DNA of 8,869 nt from Cryomorphaceae bacterium (GCA_003564735.1 PXEK01000130.1:1-8869); one strand, 5' to 3'; counted from the stretch's first letter, positions 1 through 6,855 are shown. The notes: generated by a model from the sequence alone, not told the origin. Numbers and translations are program-made.

Positions 1-2508
1 AAATTTTTTAAAAATATCATCTCTCCTTTCCGGTTCAACGCCGGAGCCGTTATCTGCGATTTTAACTATCACCCTTTGATTCAATTTATAACCCGTAATC
101 CACACTTCACCCGCCTGCGGATCACTGAATTTTATCGCGTTAGATACCAAGTTTAAAAAAACCTGCAACAGCCGGTCCTCATCTCCTTGTACTTGGGGAA
201 TATTTTCGTGTAAATTCAGATGGACTTTTACATTTTCTTCTTTTATTTGTTGTGATTGCGCCGTAATTACCCGCTCTAAAATTTGTTTGATTTGCACATG
301 ATCAAAAACTACCTTCAACACTCCCGACTCAAAACTTTCCAAATCCAACACTTGACTGATTAAGCGAGACATTCTGTCACTTTCTTTTACTATTGACGCG
401 ATATATTGCTTTTTGAGGTCTTGAGGTAAGTCTTCATTATCTGCCAATATTTGCACCAACGAACTTATTCCCGTCAATGGAGTACGTAACTCATGGGTTA
501 CAGTGGTTAAAAACTCATCGCGCAATTCATCTTGTTGTTTGAGTTTGTAATTGACACGTTTAAGAGCTGCCGTCATTTGTTTGAGCTCTTTTGATTTTCG
601 CACTAACTCTTTATTCAATTGCATTAATTCGCTCGACTCTCTTAATATTTGAATCACATCTTGTAATTCTATTTTTTCCTCTTTTACAACGGACCTGATC
701 AATACTCTTGCCGATGAAGAACCCAATGCACCGGTAAGTTGCTTTTCTGCAAAGTTTACAATGGGAGCATGAGCGCTGCTATCATCCTGCATTACATCAG
801 GGTGTTGATGCTTAAATTCATTTAACTCTTTTCGCGCCCGACTTTCCCCCAAAACTTTTACCAGCAAGGTTTCAATATCATTAAAATAAGCGGTTCCTTT
901 CCAGGCCATCACTGACTCGTATCGGTCACTGTACTTAAAAATGTCAACGAATAATTCAGCCGTATTTTGCTCAACCGAATCGGACTTTGAAAAGAGGGAA
1001 ACCAACATAAATATGATGACGTTAGCTCCTGTCGCCAGGAAGAACACAAGTGCCGATACCTCCCCCGCAAAGTCACCGACGTTACCGACTGATTGGAGTG
1101 TCGGTTCTGAAAAATACCGAATAACGGGTTCTGAATAAAAATATAACCAAATGGCCATGCCTGTAAAAATACCTGCCAGTGCTCCTCTTTTATTCGCGCT
1201 TTTCCAATAAAGTCCGCCTATAAAAGCGGGTGCCAACTGAGCCACTGCCACAAAGGAGGTAAAGCCAATGTAAATAAGAGCGTAACGATTACTAACCCAT
1301 TCATAATAGAGGTAGGCCAACAAAAGAATAATAACGATGCTTATTTTACGAAATAATACAGGCACCACTTGAAGAGTGTTCTCATGCTTTTGCAACGACT
1401 TTGATTTATTGAGAAACCAGGGCATAACAACACTATTATTCAACATTTTACTCAGCGAATGTGTAGAAACCGTAACCATTCCCGCAGCGGCAGCCAATCC
1501 ACCTGTAAACATCAAACCTGAAAGGGATTCCATCTTGAAATAGGCGGGTAAGGCAATAGCATAATTATCTCCCGATACATTCATACCCTCGAATAAGCGG
1601 TTACCCGCTAGCGCCACCACTGCGACGGGAAGGTTGATAATAAGTAAGTAAAGAGGAACGACCCAAAGGGCGGTATTCAAGTGTTTTTCACGTTGATTTT
1701 CGGCCACGGCCATTTCAAATTGGCGTGGTAACAGTAAAAAAGCAACGGCAGAAAGTAAGAGGATCAGAAGCCACTCGCCGTAATTATTTTGCTCATTGAT
1801 TTGGAATGCAGGTAAATCGGCAACTTGAGCAGTAAAATCTAACGGTGATTCATAAAAGACCCAAAGCACGGTAGCAGCTAGAATCAGTAACGATAATACC
1901 TTTAAAATCGAATCAAAAACCACAGTGTAAACCAACCCTCGGTTGTGTTCAAGGCCTTTATCACGAATGCCTCTACCGGTGAAAACTAATAAAAATAGAG
2001 CTAAGCCCAACACAACATAAAACATTAACCCGGCGGGAGGCTCTGTTTGAGAAGCCGTTTCCACACCCTCGGTAATGATGCGTACAGATTCATTTATAGC
2101 CTTAAGTTGTAACGAAATATAAGGAATAACGCCTATTAAAAGCAAAACAGAAACCCAGCGACCTACCAGAATACTTTTACCGTAACGAGCCATCAAAAAA
2201 TCACTTAGCGTATTTATATTTTGAGTTTTACAAATGCGAATAATTTTTCGCATCAAAATCCACCAAAGAGGCATGGCTAAAACCGGGCCCAAATAAACAG
2301 CGGTGTACTCTAAAGAGTATTTTGAAGCTACTCCTATACTGCCATAAAACGTCCAAGCAGTGCAATATATGCCTAAGGATAAAGCATAAGCAAAACCATT
2401 AATTTTAAAAAGCTCTTTTTTTCGAGACCAACGCTCCACAAAAAATGCTCCGCCAAAAATCAAGGCGGGATACAACATTAGAGGTATGAGGAGAGCCGGA
2501 TTACCCAT
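1..2508 (-). CDS. Sodium:solute symporter-STAC-histidine kinase sensor (CbrA/CrbS-like), C-terminus cut by window edge
   Basis: Inner-membrane sensor kinase whose input module is a complete transporter-like domain. I translated the 836 visible codons and found no stop or frameshift. Residues 1-508 are an SSS (SLC5) domain of about 13 helices, with the CbrA-type segment YCTAWTFYGSIG at 48-59. Residues ~534-630 match the STAC domain, including AEKQLTGALGSSSAR at 587-601. A charged, probably coiled-coil linker (~628-662) leads to the H-box with phospho-acceptor H672 in THELRTPL, the N-box (N786, N790) and the G1 box DNGSG at 819-823. The F-box, G2 box and the rest of the ATPase domain lie beyond position 1, so a fused receiver domain cannot be excluded. 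No PAS domain lies between STAC and HisKA, unlike Pseudomonas CbrA. The ATG at 2508 overlaps the end of the upstream small gene by 8 bp, suggesting translational coupling. The ligand is unknown. Related kinases control carbon-source or acetate use, usually through a separate response regulator, which is not in this window. Confidence 0.93.
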   Translation of the reverse strand, partial: MGNPALLIPLMLYPALIFGGAFFVERWSRKKELFKINGFAYALSLGIYCTAWTFYGSIGVASKYSLEYTAVYLGPVLAMPLWWILMRKIIRICKTQNINTLSDFLMARYGKSILVGRWVSVLLLIGVIPYISLQLKAINESVRIITEGVETASQTEPPAGLMFYVVLGLALFLLVFTGRGIRDKGLEHNRGLVYTVVFDSILKVLSLLILAATVLWVFYESPLDFTAQVADLPAFQINEQNNYGEWLLILLLSAVAFLLLPRQFEMAVAENQREKHLNTALWVVPLYLLIINLPVAVVALAGNRLFEGMNVSGDNYAIALPAYFKMESLSGLMFTGGLAAAAGMVTVSTHSLSKMLNNSVVMPWFLNKSKSLQKHENTLQVVPVLFRKISIVIILLLAYLYYEWVSNRYALIYIGFTSFVAVAQLAPAFIGGLYWKSANKRGALAGIFTGMAIWLYFYSEPVIRYFSEPTLQSVGNVGDFAGEVSALVFFLATGANVIIFMLVSLFSKSDSVEQNTAELFVDIFKYSDRYESVMAWKGTAYFNDIETLLVKVLGESRARKELNEFKHQHPDVMQDDSSAHAPIVNFAEKQLTGALGSSSARVLIRSVVKEEKIELQDVIQILRESSELMQLNKELVRKSKELKQMTAALKRVNYKLKQQDELRDEFLTTVTHELRTPLTGISSLVQILADNEDLPQDLKKQYIASIVKESDRMSRLISQVLDLESFESGVLKVVFDHVQIKQILERVITAQSQQIKEENVKVHLNLHENIPQVQGDEDRLLQVFLNLVSNAIKFSDPQAGEVWITGYKLNQRVIVKIADNGSGVEPERRDDIFKKF

Positions 2509-2716
2509 TTTCTGCTTTTTTGTAATTGCTAATCTTCAGCAAAAAGTAAAACATTACAACCATCAGCAGCCAAATGAGGTGAAGGTATAGCCACAAAGGT
2601 CGAGAGGCGAACACCTCAAAAAATCCGGATAGAAACTCAATGGAGGGATAAACAAATAGACCAAACCCTGCCAAAGAAGTCAAAACAAACAGAATATTTA
2701 TTTTATACTTATTCAA
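2501..2716 (-). CDS. Small two-helix membrane protein coupled to the SSS-kinase gene (CbrX-like position)
   Basis: A 71-aa hydrophobic protein with two predicted membrane helices (~8-28 and ~41-61) and a basic C-terminal tail (KISNYKK). Residues 40-50, PLWLYLHLIWL, resemble the P-LLYLY-F-W motif I associate with small proteins encoded just ahead of SSS-type kinases. That comparison is from memory, not from a search. The reading frame begins with TTG at 2716; upstream in frame there is a TAA and no ATG, and the next internal Met is near residue 52, so TTG is the only start that gives two helices. Its stop codon lies inside the sensor gene: the shared bases read ATGGGTAA, an 8-bp overlap. In Pseudomonas, cbrA is likewise preceded by a small hydrophobic gene, cbrX. 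A role in assembly or tuning of the sensor is inferred; no biochemical function is known to me. Confidence 0.75.
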   Translation of the reverse strand: MNKYKINILFVLTSLAGFGLFVYPSIEFLSGFFEVFASRPLWLYLHLIWLLMVVMFYFLLKISNYKKAENG

Positions 2717-2736
2717 AGTTGATTTTCTTTTGGGCG

Positions 2737-2744
2737 TAAAGTTA
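2737..2744 (-). promoter_or_regulatory. Weak candidate -7 element for the small protein/SSS-kinase unit
   Basis: The minus strand reads TAACTTTA, 7 of 8 matches to the Bacteroidota TAnnTTTG element. It sits 20 bases before the TTG start and downstream of the symporter terminator, where a promoter for the sensor unit would be expected. No good TTTG -33 box is present at 19-21 bp, only TTTC, so this is a weak call. Confidence 0.22.
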
Positions 2745-2800
2745 AGTATTTAGAGTGTTTCTGAAAAAAACAATTAAACCCTTCTATCCCGATTATGAAA

Positions 2801-2834
2801 AATAGCCGCCGAATTCACAAAAACCGAATTCGGC
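2801..2834 (-). terminator. Intrinsic terminator after the symporter gene
   Basis: A perfect 9-bp inverted repeat (GCCGAATTC at 2808-2816 on the plus strand, GAATTCGGC at 2826-2834) encloses a 9-base loop. On the minus strand it is followed after GGCTA by TTTTT. It begins 29 bases beyond the symporter stop codon. It should end the porin-DUF4212-symporter transcript and separate it from the sensor unit. The T-run is offset by a few bases from the stem, so leakage is possible. Confidence 0.6.
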
Positions 2835-2862
2835 TCTCATGAATTGGGGGCTACGATTGCTG

Positions 2863-4533
2863 TTATGATTTTCCCGGTACTCTAATGTCTTCCACCATAT
2901 TTTGAACAGATTCAGGTGGAGCGGGATAGAACTTATAAATGGCTAAAGATACCGCTGCATTCACAAAAATACCTACCGTACCAATGCCGTGAGGAGAAAT
3001 CCCAAACAGCCAGTACTCTTCACTGTTATATTCCGGGAACCAAAAGGTGTACCAAACAATGTAGGCCGAAGTGAAAAGGAGCCCGGCAATCATACCGGCA
3101 ATAGCTCCTTCTTTATTCATTCGTTTCATAAAAATACCGAATATGATAACGGGAAAGAATGTACTTGCGGCCAAACCAAAAGCAAAAGCCACAACCTCTG
3201 CCACAAATCCGGGAGGATTTATACCGAAATAACCGGCAAAAATGACCGCCCCAACGGCTGAAAGTCGAGCTATTCGCAACTCCTTTTTATCACTTATATC
3301 GGGCATTAATGTTTTTTTGAGTAAGTCATGCGATACGGCTGTTGAAATCACCAAAAGCAGACCCGCTGCTGTTGAAAGGGCTGCGGCTAAGCCGCCTGCA
3401 GCAAGCAGGCCGATAACCCAGTTGGGTAAATTGGCCATTTCGGGGCCTGCCAATACCATGATATCTTTATCTACGTAAATTTCATTTACTTCCTCATTTG
3501 CGCTGTACTGTACAATACCGTCTTTGTTTTTATCGTCAATTATTATAAGGTCGGTTTTTTGCCAATTCTCCACCCACTCGGGCAGCTCTTCAGTAGAAGC
3601 TTCATTTACCGTAGTTATCATATTGTACATGCCAAAAGCACTTACTGCGGGGGCTGTGGTGTAAAATACGGCGATGAAAAACAAGGCCCATCCGGCGCTC
3701 TTTCTTGCGTCCCTAACTTTTGGTACCGTAAAAAAGCGTACAATAACGTGAGGCAGTCCGGCTGTTCCTACCATCAAGGCGCCGGTAATGGCAAGCATAT
3801 CAATGGTAGATTTCGACCCCTCGGTGTATGCGTTAAATCCCAAATCGGTAAAAAGCCCGTCCAGTTTATCAAGCAGCGGTACACCGGGCTCCACCTCGCC
3901 GGCTAATCCAAAGTGAGGAATTGGATTGCCCGTAAGTTGAAAAGAGGTAAAAAATGCGGGGACCATAAAAGCAAACATCAACACGCAGTATTGCGCTACT
4001 TGAGTGTATGTAATCCCCTTCATTCCACCCAACACGGCATAAAAGAGCACGATAATCATACCTATGACCACCCCGGCATCGATACTGATTTCCAAAAATC
4101 GAGAAAAGACAACACCTACCCCGCGCATTTGTCCCGCCACATAGGTAAATGAAACGAAGATGGCGCATACCACGGCAACGAGTCGGGCTACTTTGGAGTA
4201 ATACCTGTCACCCACGAAATCGGGGACAGTAAATTGACCAAATTTTCTCAAGTAAGGTGCTAAAAGCAGGGCGAGTAAAACATAACCTCCTGTCCATCCC
4301 ATCAAATAAACCGATCCGTCATAACCCATAAAAGCGATGAGCCCGGCCATGGATATAAAAGAAGCCGCTGACATCCAATCGGCGGCAGTGGCCATACCGT
4401 TCGCTATTTTTCCAACACCACCGCCGGCCACATAAAAGTCTTTAGTGGATGAAGCTCGCGACCAAATGGCAATTCCTATATAAACAGCAAATGTAATCGC
4501 TACGATTAAGTAAGTCCAATGTAATATTTCCAT
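2863..4533 (-). CDS. Sodium:solute symporter large subunit, VC_2705-type (SSS family)
   Basis: A 556-aa inner-membrane Na+-coupled transporter, full length for the VC_2705-type SSS branch that pairs with a DUF4212 small subunit. About 13 helices can be drawn. Family landmarks are AADWMSA at 50-56, with D52 where PutP has its essential Asp55; the SSS signature around GLPHVIVRF at 259-267; and LST at 386-388, where S387/T388 match the Na2-site Ser/Thr of PutP. A hydrophilic loop at ~308-370, predicted periplasmic, contains DKNKDG at 334-339, an EF-hand-like acidic loop. The ATG at 4533 has an A/G-rich stretch (AAGAAAGAGAA) ahead of it but no strong Shine-Dalgarno. The DUF4212 gene ends 94 bp upstream, a wider gap than usual for this pair. 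The substrate is not readable from sequence; acetate or another short monocarboxylate is suggested only by association of this branch with acetate genes elsewhere. Confidence 0.93.
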   Translation of the reverse strand: MEILHWTYLIVAITFAVYIGIAIWSRASSTKDFYVAGGGVGKIANGMATAADWMSAASFISMAGLIAFMGYDGSVYLMGWTGGYVLLALLLAPYLRKFGQFTVPDFVGDRYYSKVARLVAVVCAIFVSFTYVAGQMRGVGVVFSRFLEISIDAGVVIGMIIVLFYAVLGGMKGITYTQVAQYCVLMFAFMVPAFFTSFQLTGNPIPHFGLAGEVEPGVPLLDKLDGLFTDLGFNAYTEGSKSTIDMLAITGALMVGTAGLPHVIVRFFTVPKVRDARKSAGWALFFIAVFYTTAPAVSAFGMYNMITTVNEASTEELPEWVENWQKTDLIIIDDKNKDGIVQYSANEEVNEIYVDKDIMVLAGPEMANLPNWVIGLLAAGGLAAALSTAAGLLLVISTAVSHDLLKKTLMPDISDKKELRIARLSAVGAVIFAGYFGINPPGFVAEVVAFAFGLAASTFFPVIIFGIFMKRMNKEGAIAGMIAGLLFTSAYIVWYTFWFPEYNSEEYWLFGISPHGIGTVGIFVNAAVSLAIYKFYPAPPESVQNMVEDIRVPGKS

Positions 4534-4627
4534 AATTTCTCTTTCTTAGTTGATTAAAAGCCACTTAAAGTGTAGTGAAAACCGGAGCAAGGGCCTTGTA
4601 ATGTACCCCGGCAAAACAGGACGATTT

Positions 4628-4897
4628 TTATTCCTCCTCAACACCATATTTTTTATCTAATTTGTTCATTGCGTACACGTAGTAGATGATGATTCCCAAA
4701 AAGATGATGATTGAGCCCTGCTGTGCGAACCAAAAACCGAGCTTTACACCTCCGATCTTCACTTGATTTAACTGATCTACCAACAAAATACCGCACACAT
4801 ATGAAGATATAAACCAAAGGGTTAGCAAACCGCCAAGTAGAAGGAGGTTCTTTCTCCAGTATTGAGAATTGTCTTTTTTCACTTCGTTTTTTTCCAT
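4628..4897 (-). CDS. DUF4212 protein, putative sodium:solute symporter small subunit
   Basis: An 89-aa two-helix membrane protein (helices ~17-40 and ~61-77) with the DUF4212 hallmarks YWRKN at 13-17, a short polar turn, and GFWFAQQGSI at 54-63. Length and both motifs match the family, which occurs almost always beside a VC_2705-type SSS symporter; that gene follows on the same strand. It is thought to be an accessory subunit of the symporter, though direct biochemistry is scarce. The ATG at 4897 lies 18 bp after the porin stop, so it is almost certainly co-transcribed with the porin. Charged N- and C-terminal tails (KNEVKKDN and DKKYGVEEE) flank the helices. Identity is secure; mechanism is inferred. 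Confidence 0.92.
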   Translation of the reverse strand: MEKNEVKKDNSQYWRKNLLLLGGLLTLWFISSYVCGILLVDQLNQVKIGGVKLGFWFAQQGSIIIFLGIIIYYVYAMNKLDKKYGVEEE

Positions 4898-4915
4898 AGT
4901 TATTGAGATTAATTG

Positions 4916-6247
4916 TTATAAAAATACATGCATTTGAAATCTTATTTGACTCACGCCAAGGGGTGCCCCTTCGGCTGTAACCGGACCCTCCAAAATATTT
5001 TGACCAATATGGTGATATTCCAATGTAAACTTTGCGTGATGCCCGTTCAGGAAGTAATTAACACCTGCATTAAAAGCACGAGGTGTTTCAATTAGACCCT
5101 CAAAATCACCGATTTGGTATCCGACATAGGGCATAATATTGAGAGCTCGGTACAGATATCCCGCATGCGCGTAATAATGGTGGCCTGTGCCTGCCCAGCG
5201 CGACATATAGCCCTCACCGTAGTTAAAATTTTGATATGATGCATACATGTTTACCGCTCCGCCTTTAACAGGGTGGTCAAAGAACAAATCGGAAGCATAA
5301 TGAAATACGTTGCCGTTTTCACCGGTAACTTCATTATACATTCCGCCGGGATGAGAATAAAAACCCGTTCCTATTGACAATATCTTTTTCTGACCCAAAT
5401 AAGTACCCACATAGTAGGGCAAATTCATGGTTTCTTTATCCAGTAAATCGTATTTGAAGTAACCGTCAATCACGTAATTGGCACTTTGGTCGTGTGTTAA
5501 GCCCGTGTAACTTAAATCAGATGTCACATTGCCGAAATGAATACCGCCTCCAAGAGAATTTTCAGGTACAATAGGGTTGTTAAAAGACACCCGATATTCA
5601 AGTCTGCCCACATCTCCCGTGAAATAAACTCCCAAGTGCCTTGCAAACTGATCGGTAACACCTAGAGAGTGCCAGTGGGCAAAAGGCCGAGACTGATCTA
5701 AAGTCATAAAATTAAGTGTACTTTGACTGTTTTTTCGTGTCAAACCCCTATGATAATGAAGTCCCAATCCGGCGCGAAGGAAGTCGGCAATATGAAATTC
5801 ACCATAAGCATCATGCATAAATAATTGGGGCGCATTACTCTCCACACCTGTGGCGTTCATATTTTGAGGAGTGAGGCTATTTAAACCAAAATGAGTGAGA
5901 ACAAGAAACTTGGGCGATATTTGAGCATACATTAGAGCTCTGGAACGCCTCAACATAAAATCTGCACCGGAGGATGCTCCCGGATCATTAAAATTATGAG
6001 AATTGACCTGCACTTGATGCCAGGTTAAAAACCGAATATACTTTTGACCGTCTTCGGTTAATTTCAAAACCAACGGGACATATTCATCGACAATATCATC
6101 ACCCGCTTTTTTCTTGAACATATCGGGCGGAAGTAGACTTGAAGGAACAGAATCTTTGACTTCTTGAGTCAAGCCGGTTTTCGGTAAACAAAACGTAAAA
6201 ACAACAATTAAGAAAAGTGGCAACGTAAAAGGTGATGACCAAATCAT
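4916..6247 (-). CDS. Outer-membrane porin (phosphate-selective porin O/P-like fold)
   Basis: A 443-aa predicted beta-barrel. It starts with a signal peptide (hydrophobic core ~8-20, likely cleavage near residue 28 after GLTQ). A short periplasmic lead-in precedes LRRSR at 99-103, which resembles the first-strand region of OprO/OprP-type porins. The rest alternates aromatic/hydrophobic and polar residues with many Gly, Tyr and His, and the protein ends IRFQMHVFL, a terminal strand with Phe next to last. Cys20 lies in the signal peptide but without a lipobox, so it is not a lipoprotein. It is first in the operon with the DUF4212 and symporter genes, 18 bp upstream, and presumably supplies their substrate to the periplasm. 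No Shine-Dalgarno precedes the ATG at 6247; a large inverted repeat ends exactly at that codon. General class is firm, subfamily and solute are not. Confidence 0.85.
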   Translation of the reverse strand: MIWSSPFTLPLFLIVVFTFCLPKTGLTQEVKDSVPSSLLPPDMFKKKAGDDIVDEYVPLVLKLTEDGQKYIRFLTWHQVQVNSHNFNDPGASSGADFMLRRSRALMYAQISPKFLVLTHFGLNSLTPQNMNATGVESNAPQLFMHDAYGEFHIADFLRAGLGLHYHRGLTRKNSQSTLNFMTLDQSRPFAHWHSLGVTDQFARHLGVYFTGDVGRLEYRVSFNNPIVPENSLGGGIHFGNVTSDLSYTGLTHDQSANYVIDGYFKYDLLDKETMNLPYYVGTYLGQKKILSIGTGFYSHPGGMYNEVTGENGNVFHYASDLFFDHPVKGGAVNMYASYQNFNYGEGYMSRWAGTGHHYYAHAGYLYRALNIMPYVGYQIGDFEGLIETPRAFNAGVNYFLNGHHAKFTLEYHHIGQNILEGPVTAEGAPLGVSQIRFQMHVFL

Positions 6248-6291
6248 GATATAATTCTTTGATTTTTCGAGGTCAAAGAGAAATTATATCA
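6247..6291. repeat. Inverted repeat spanning the porin promoter/start region
   Basis: Left arm TGATATAATT-CTTTGA (6247-6262) pairs with right arm TCAAAG-(AGA)-AATTATATCA (6273-6291): 16 bp of perfect complement broken by a 3-base bulge, with a 10-base centre. The left arm includes one base of the porin ATG, and the right arm overlaps the candidate -7 box. It could be an operator for a dimeric regulator, or an RNA hairpin hiding the start codon if transcription begins far enough upstream. Confidence 0.6.
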
Positions 6292-6304
6292 GGTTACCGG
6301 CAAA
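6274..6304 (-). promoter_or_regulatory. Candidate Bacteroidota promoter for the porin operon
   Basis: The minus strand has TTTG at 6304-6301, a 19-bp spacer, then TCTCTTTG at 6281-6274, 7 of 8 matches to TAnnTTTG. The spacing fits the known -33/-7 layout of this phylum. Transcription would begin near 6268, giving a leader of about 20 bases without a Shine-Dalgarno. The -7 box lies within the right arm of the inverted repeat, so binding there would block transcription. Confidence 0.42.
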
Positions 6305-6367
6305 AACCACTATAGTTTATTGCTAACCCCTATATATAACTTACTTAATACTTTATTCATAAGTGTA
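6292..6367. other. Gap between InsA-like gene and porin promoter
   Basis: An AT-rich spacer with no gene. A 7-bp inverted repeat (TTAATAC at 6345-6351, GTATTAA at 6365-6371) with a 13-base loop straddles the stop of the InsA-like gene. It lacks a following T-run, so it is a poor terminator and transcription may continue into the porin operon. The -33 box of the candidate porin promoter sits at 6301-6304. Confidence 0.35.
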
Positions 6368-6796
6368 TTAAATGAAGTCTTCCCTGAAGCGATCCCACTT
6401 AATTACCATAAACTTATCGCCTACTTCGGTGAGCAAAAGCCCTTTTCCTCCGGTATTCTCGGGATTAGACAAATATTTTGACAGCTCATTTCTTGATAGA
6501 ATTTTATAGGAAGGTCGATAATCGTAATTCTCGGGCCTTTTAACTCCGTAGAGCTTAACCCAATTGAGGACACTAACATGGCTTACACCCAGCAAACGCT
6601 CTATTTCCCTGGCCGAAACTCCCTCCAAGTGAAGCTGTAGCGCCTTAACTACAAAATAAGAGTCTACTCTTTTACCTTCCTTGGAAACAGTAAAGTGATA
6701 GTTGCAACCCTTACACTTGAAGCGCTGCCTGTTATTCACCACACCACTCTTTACAATACGATCACTTTTACATTTAGGGCAGGAATCAAGTTTCAT
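6368..6796 (-). CDS. Zinc-ribbon/HTH DNA-binding protein of the IS1 InsA type, probably a domesticated regulator
   Basis: A 142-aa protein. Residues 1-36 form a zinc ribbon with C6-x2-C9 and C28-x2-C31, in the IS1/IS1595-like context RQRFKCKGCNYHFTV. Residues ~56-83 (LEGVSAREIERLLGVSHVSVLNWVK) are a helix-turn-helix like IS1 InsA. The C-terminal ~55 residues (from YDYRPSYK) end in KFMVIKWDRFREDFI and contain no recognisable DDE catalytic domain. No InsB-like frame follows and no terminal inverted repeats bracket the gene, so it is not an intact insertion sequence. The likely role is sequence-specific DNA binding, perhaps at the repeats before its own gene or before the porin, which starts 120 bp downstream on the same strand. 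The ATG at 6796 is the only sensible start. DNA binding is well supported by motif; the regulatory target is inferred. Confidence 0.8.
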   Translation of the reverse strand: MKLDSCPKCKSDRIVKSGVVNNRQRFKCKGCNYHFTVSKEGKRVDSYFVVKALQLHLEGVSAREIERLLGVSHVSVLNWVKLYGVKRPENYDYRPSYKILSRNELSKYLSNPENTGGKGLLLTEVGDKFMVIKWDRFREDFI

Positions 6797-6804
6797 GTTT
6801 TTAC

Positions 6805-6844
6805 AATATATATCTTTTCAGCAAATATATATCATTTTAGCAAA
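6805..6844. repeat. Two 21-bp direct repeats, 19-bp period, in front of the InsA-like gene
   Basis: Read on the minus strand, units at 6844-6824 and 6825-6805 both begin TTTGCT and end GATATATATT. They agree at 19 of 21 bases, differing at unit positions 7 (A/G) and 11 (T/A), and overlap by two bases. The pair ends 8 bases before the ATG at 6796 and covers the candidate -7 box. Near two helical turns of spacing suits two protein copies on the same DNA face, as at an autoregulatory operator. Confidence 0.6.
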
Positions 6845-6855
6845 TTAATGCTAAA
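6822..6855 (-). promoter_or_regulatory. Candidate promoter for the InsA-like gene
   Basis: The minus strand carries TATATTTG at 6829-6822, an exact match to TAnnTTTG, 26 bases before the ATG. The -33 box at the right distance is only TTTAG (6855-6851), an imperfect TTTG. Both elements overlap repeated sequences, consistent with repressor control. Read-through from the Nudix gene 54 bp upstream is an alternative source of transcript. Confidence 0.33.
6836..6855. repeat. Palindrome over the Nudix stop codon
   Basis: TTTAGC (6836-6841) and GCTAAA (6850-6855) are perfect inverted copies around an 8-base AT centre. The right arm contains the Nudix stop codon, and the left arm lies within the first 21-bp direct repeat. 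It is too short and T-poor for a strong terminator; an operator half-site pair is equally possible. Confidence 0.4.

Noticed and set aside
941..1138. Plus-strand 65-codon frame
   Set aside because: It lies antisense within the continuous SSS-kinase gene and has no recognisable domain.
2989..4168. Several open frames of 78-115 codons on both strands
   Set aside because: All are shadows of the symporter gene; their products have low-complexity or basic composition and no motifs.
4582..4611. Hairpin in the 94-bp DUF4212-symporter gap (CAAGG-G-CCTTG with outer CCGG)
   Set aside because: The inner loop is one base, the outer stem four, and there is no T-run, so it cannot be supported as a terminator or attenuator.
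6368..6796. An intact IS1-type insertion sequence
   Set aside because: There is no DDE catalytic domain, no second frame, and no flanking terminal inverted repeats or target duplication visible.
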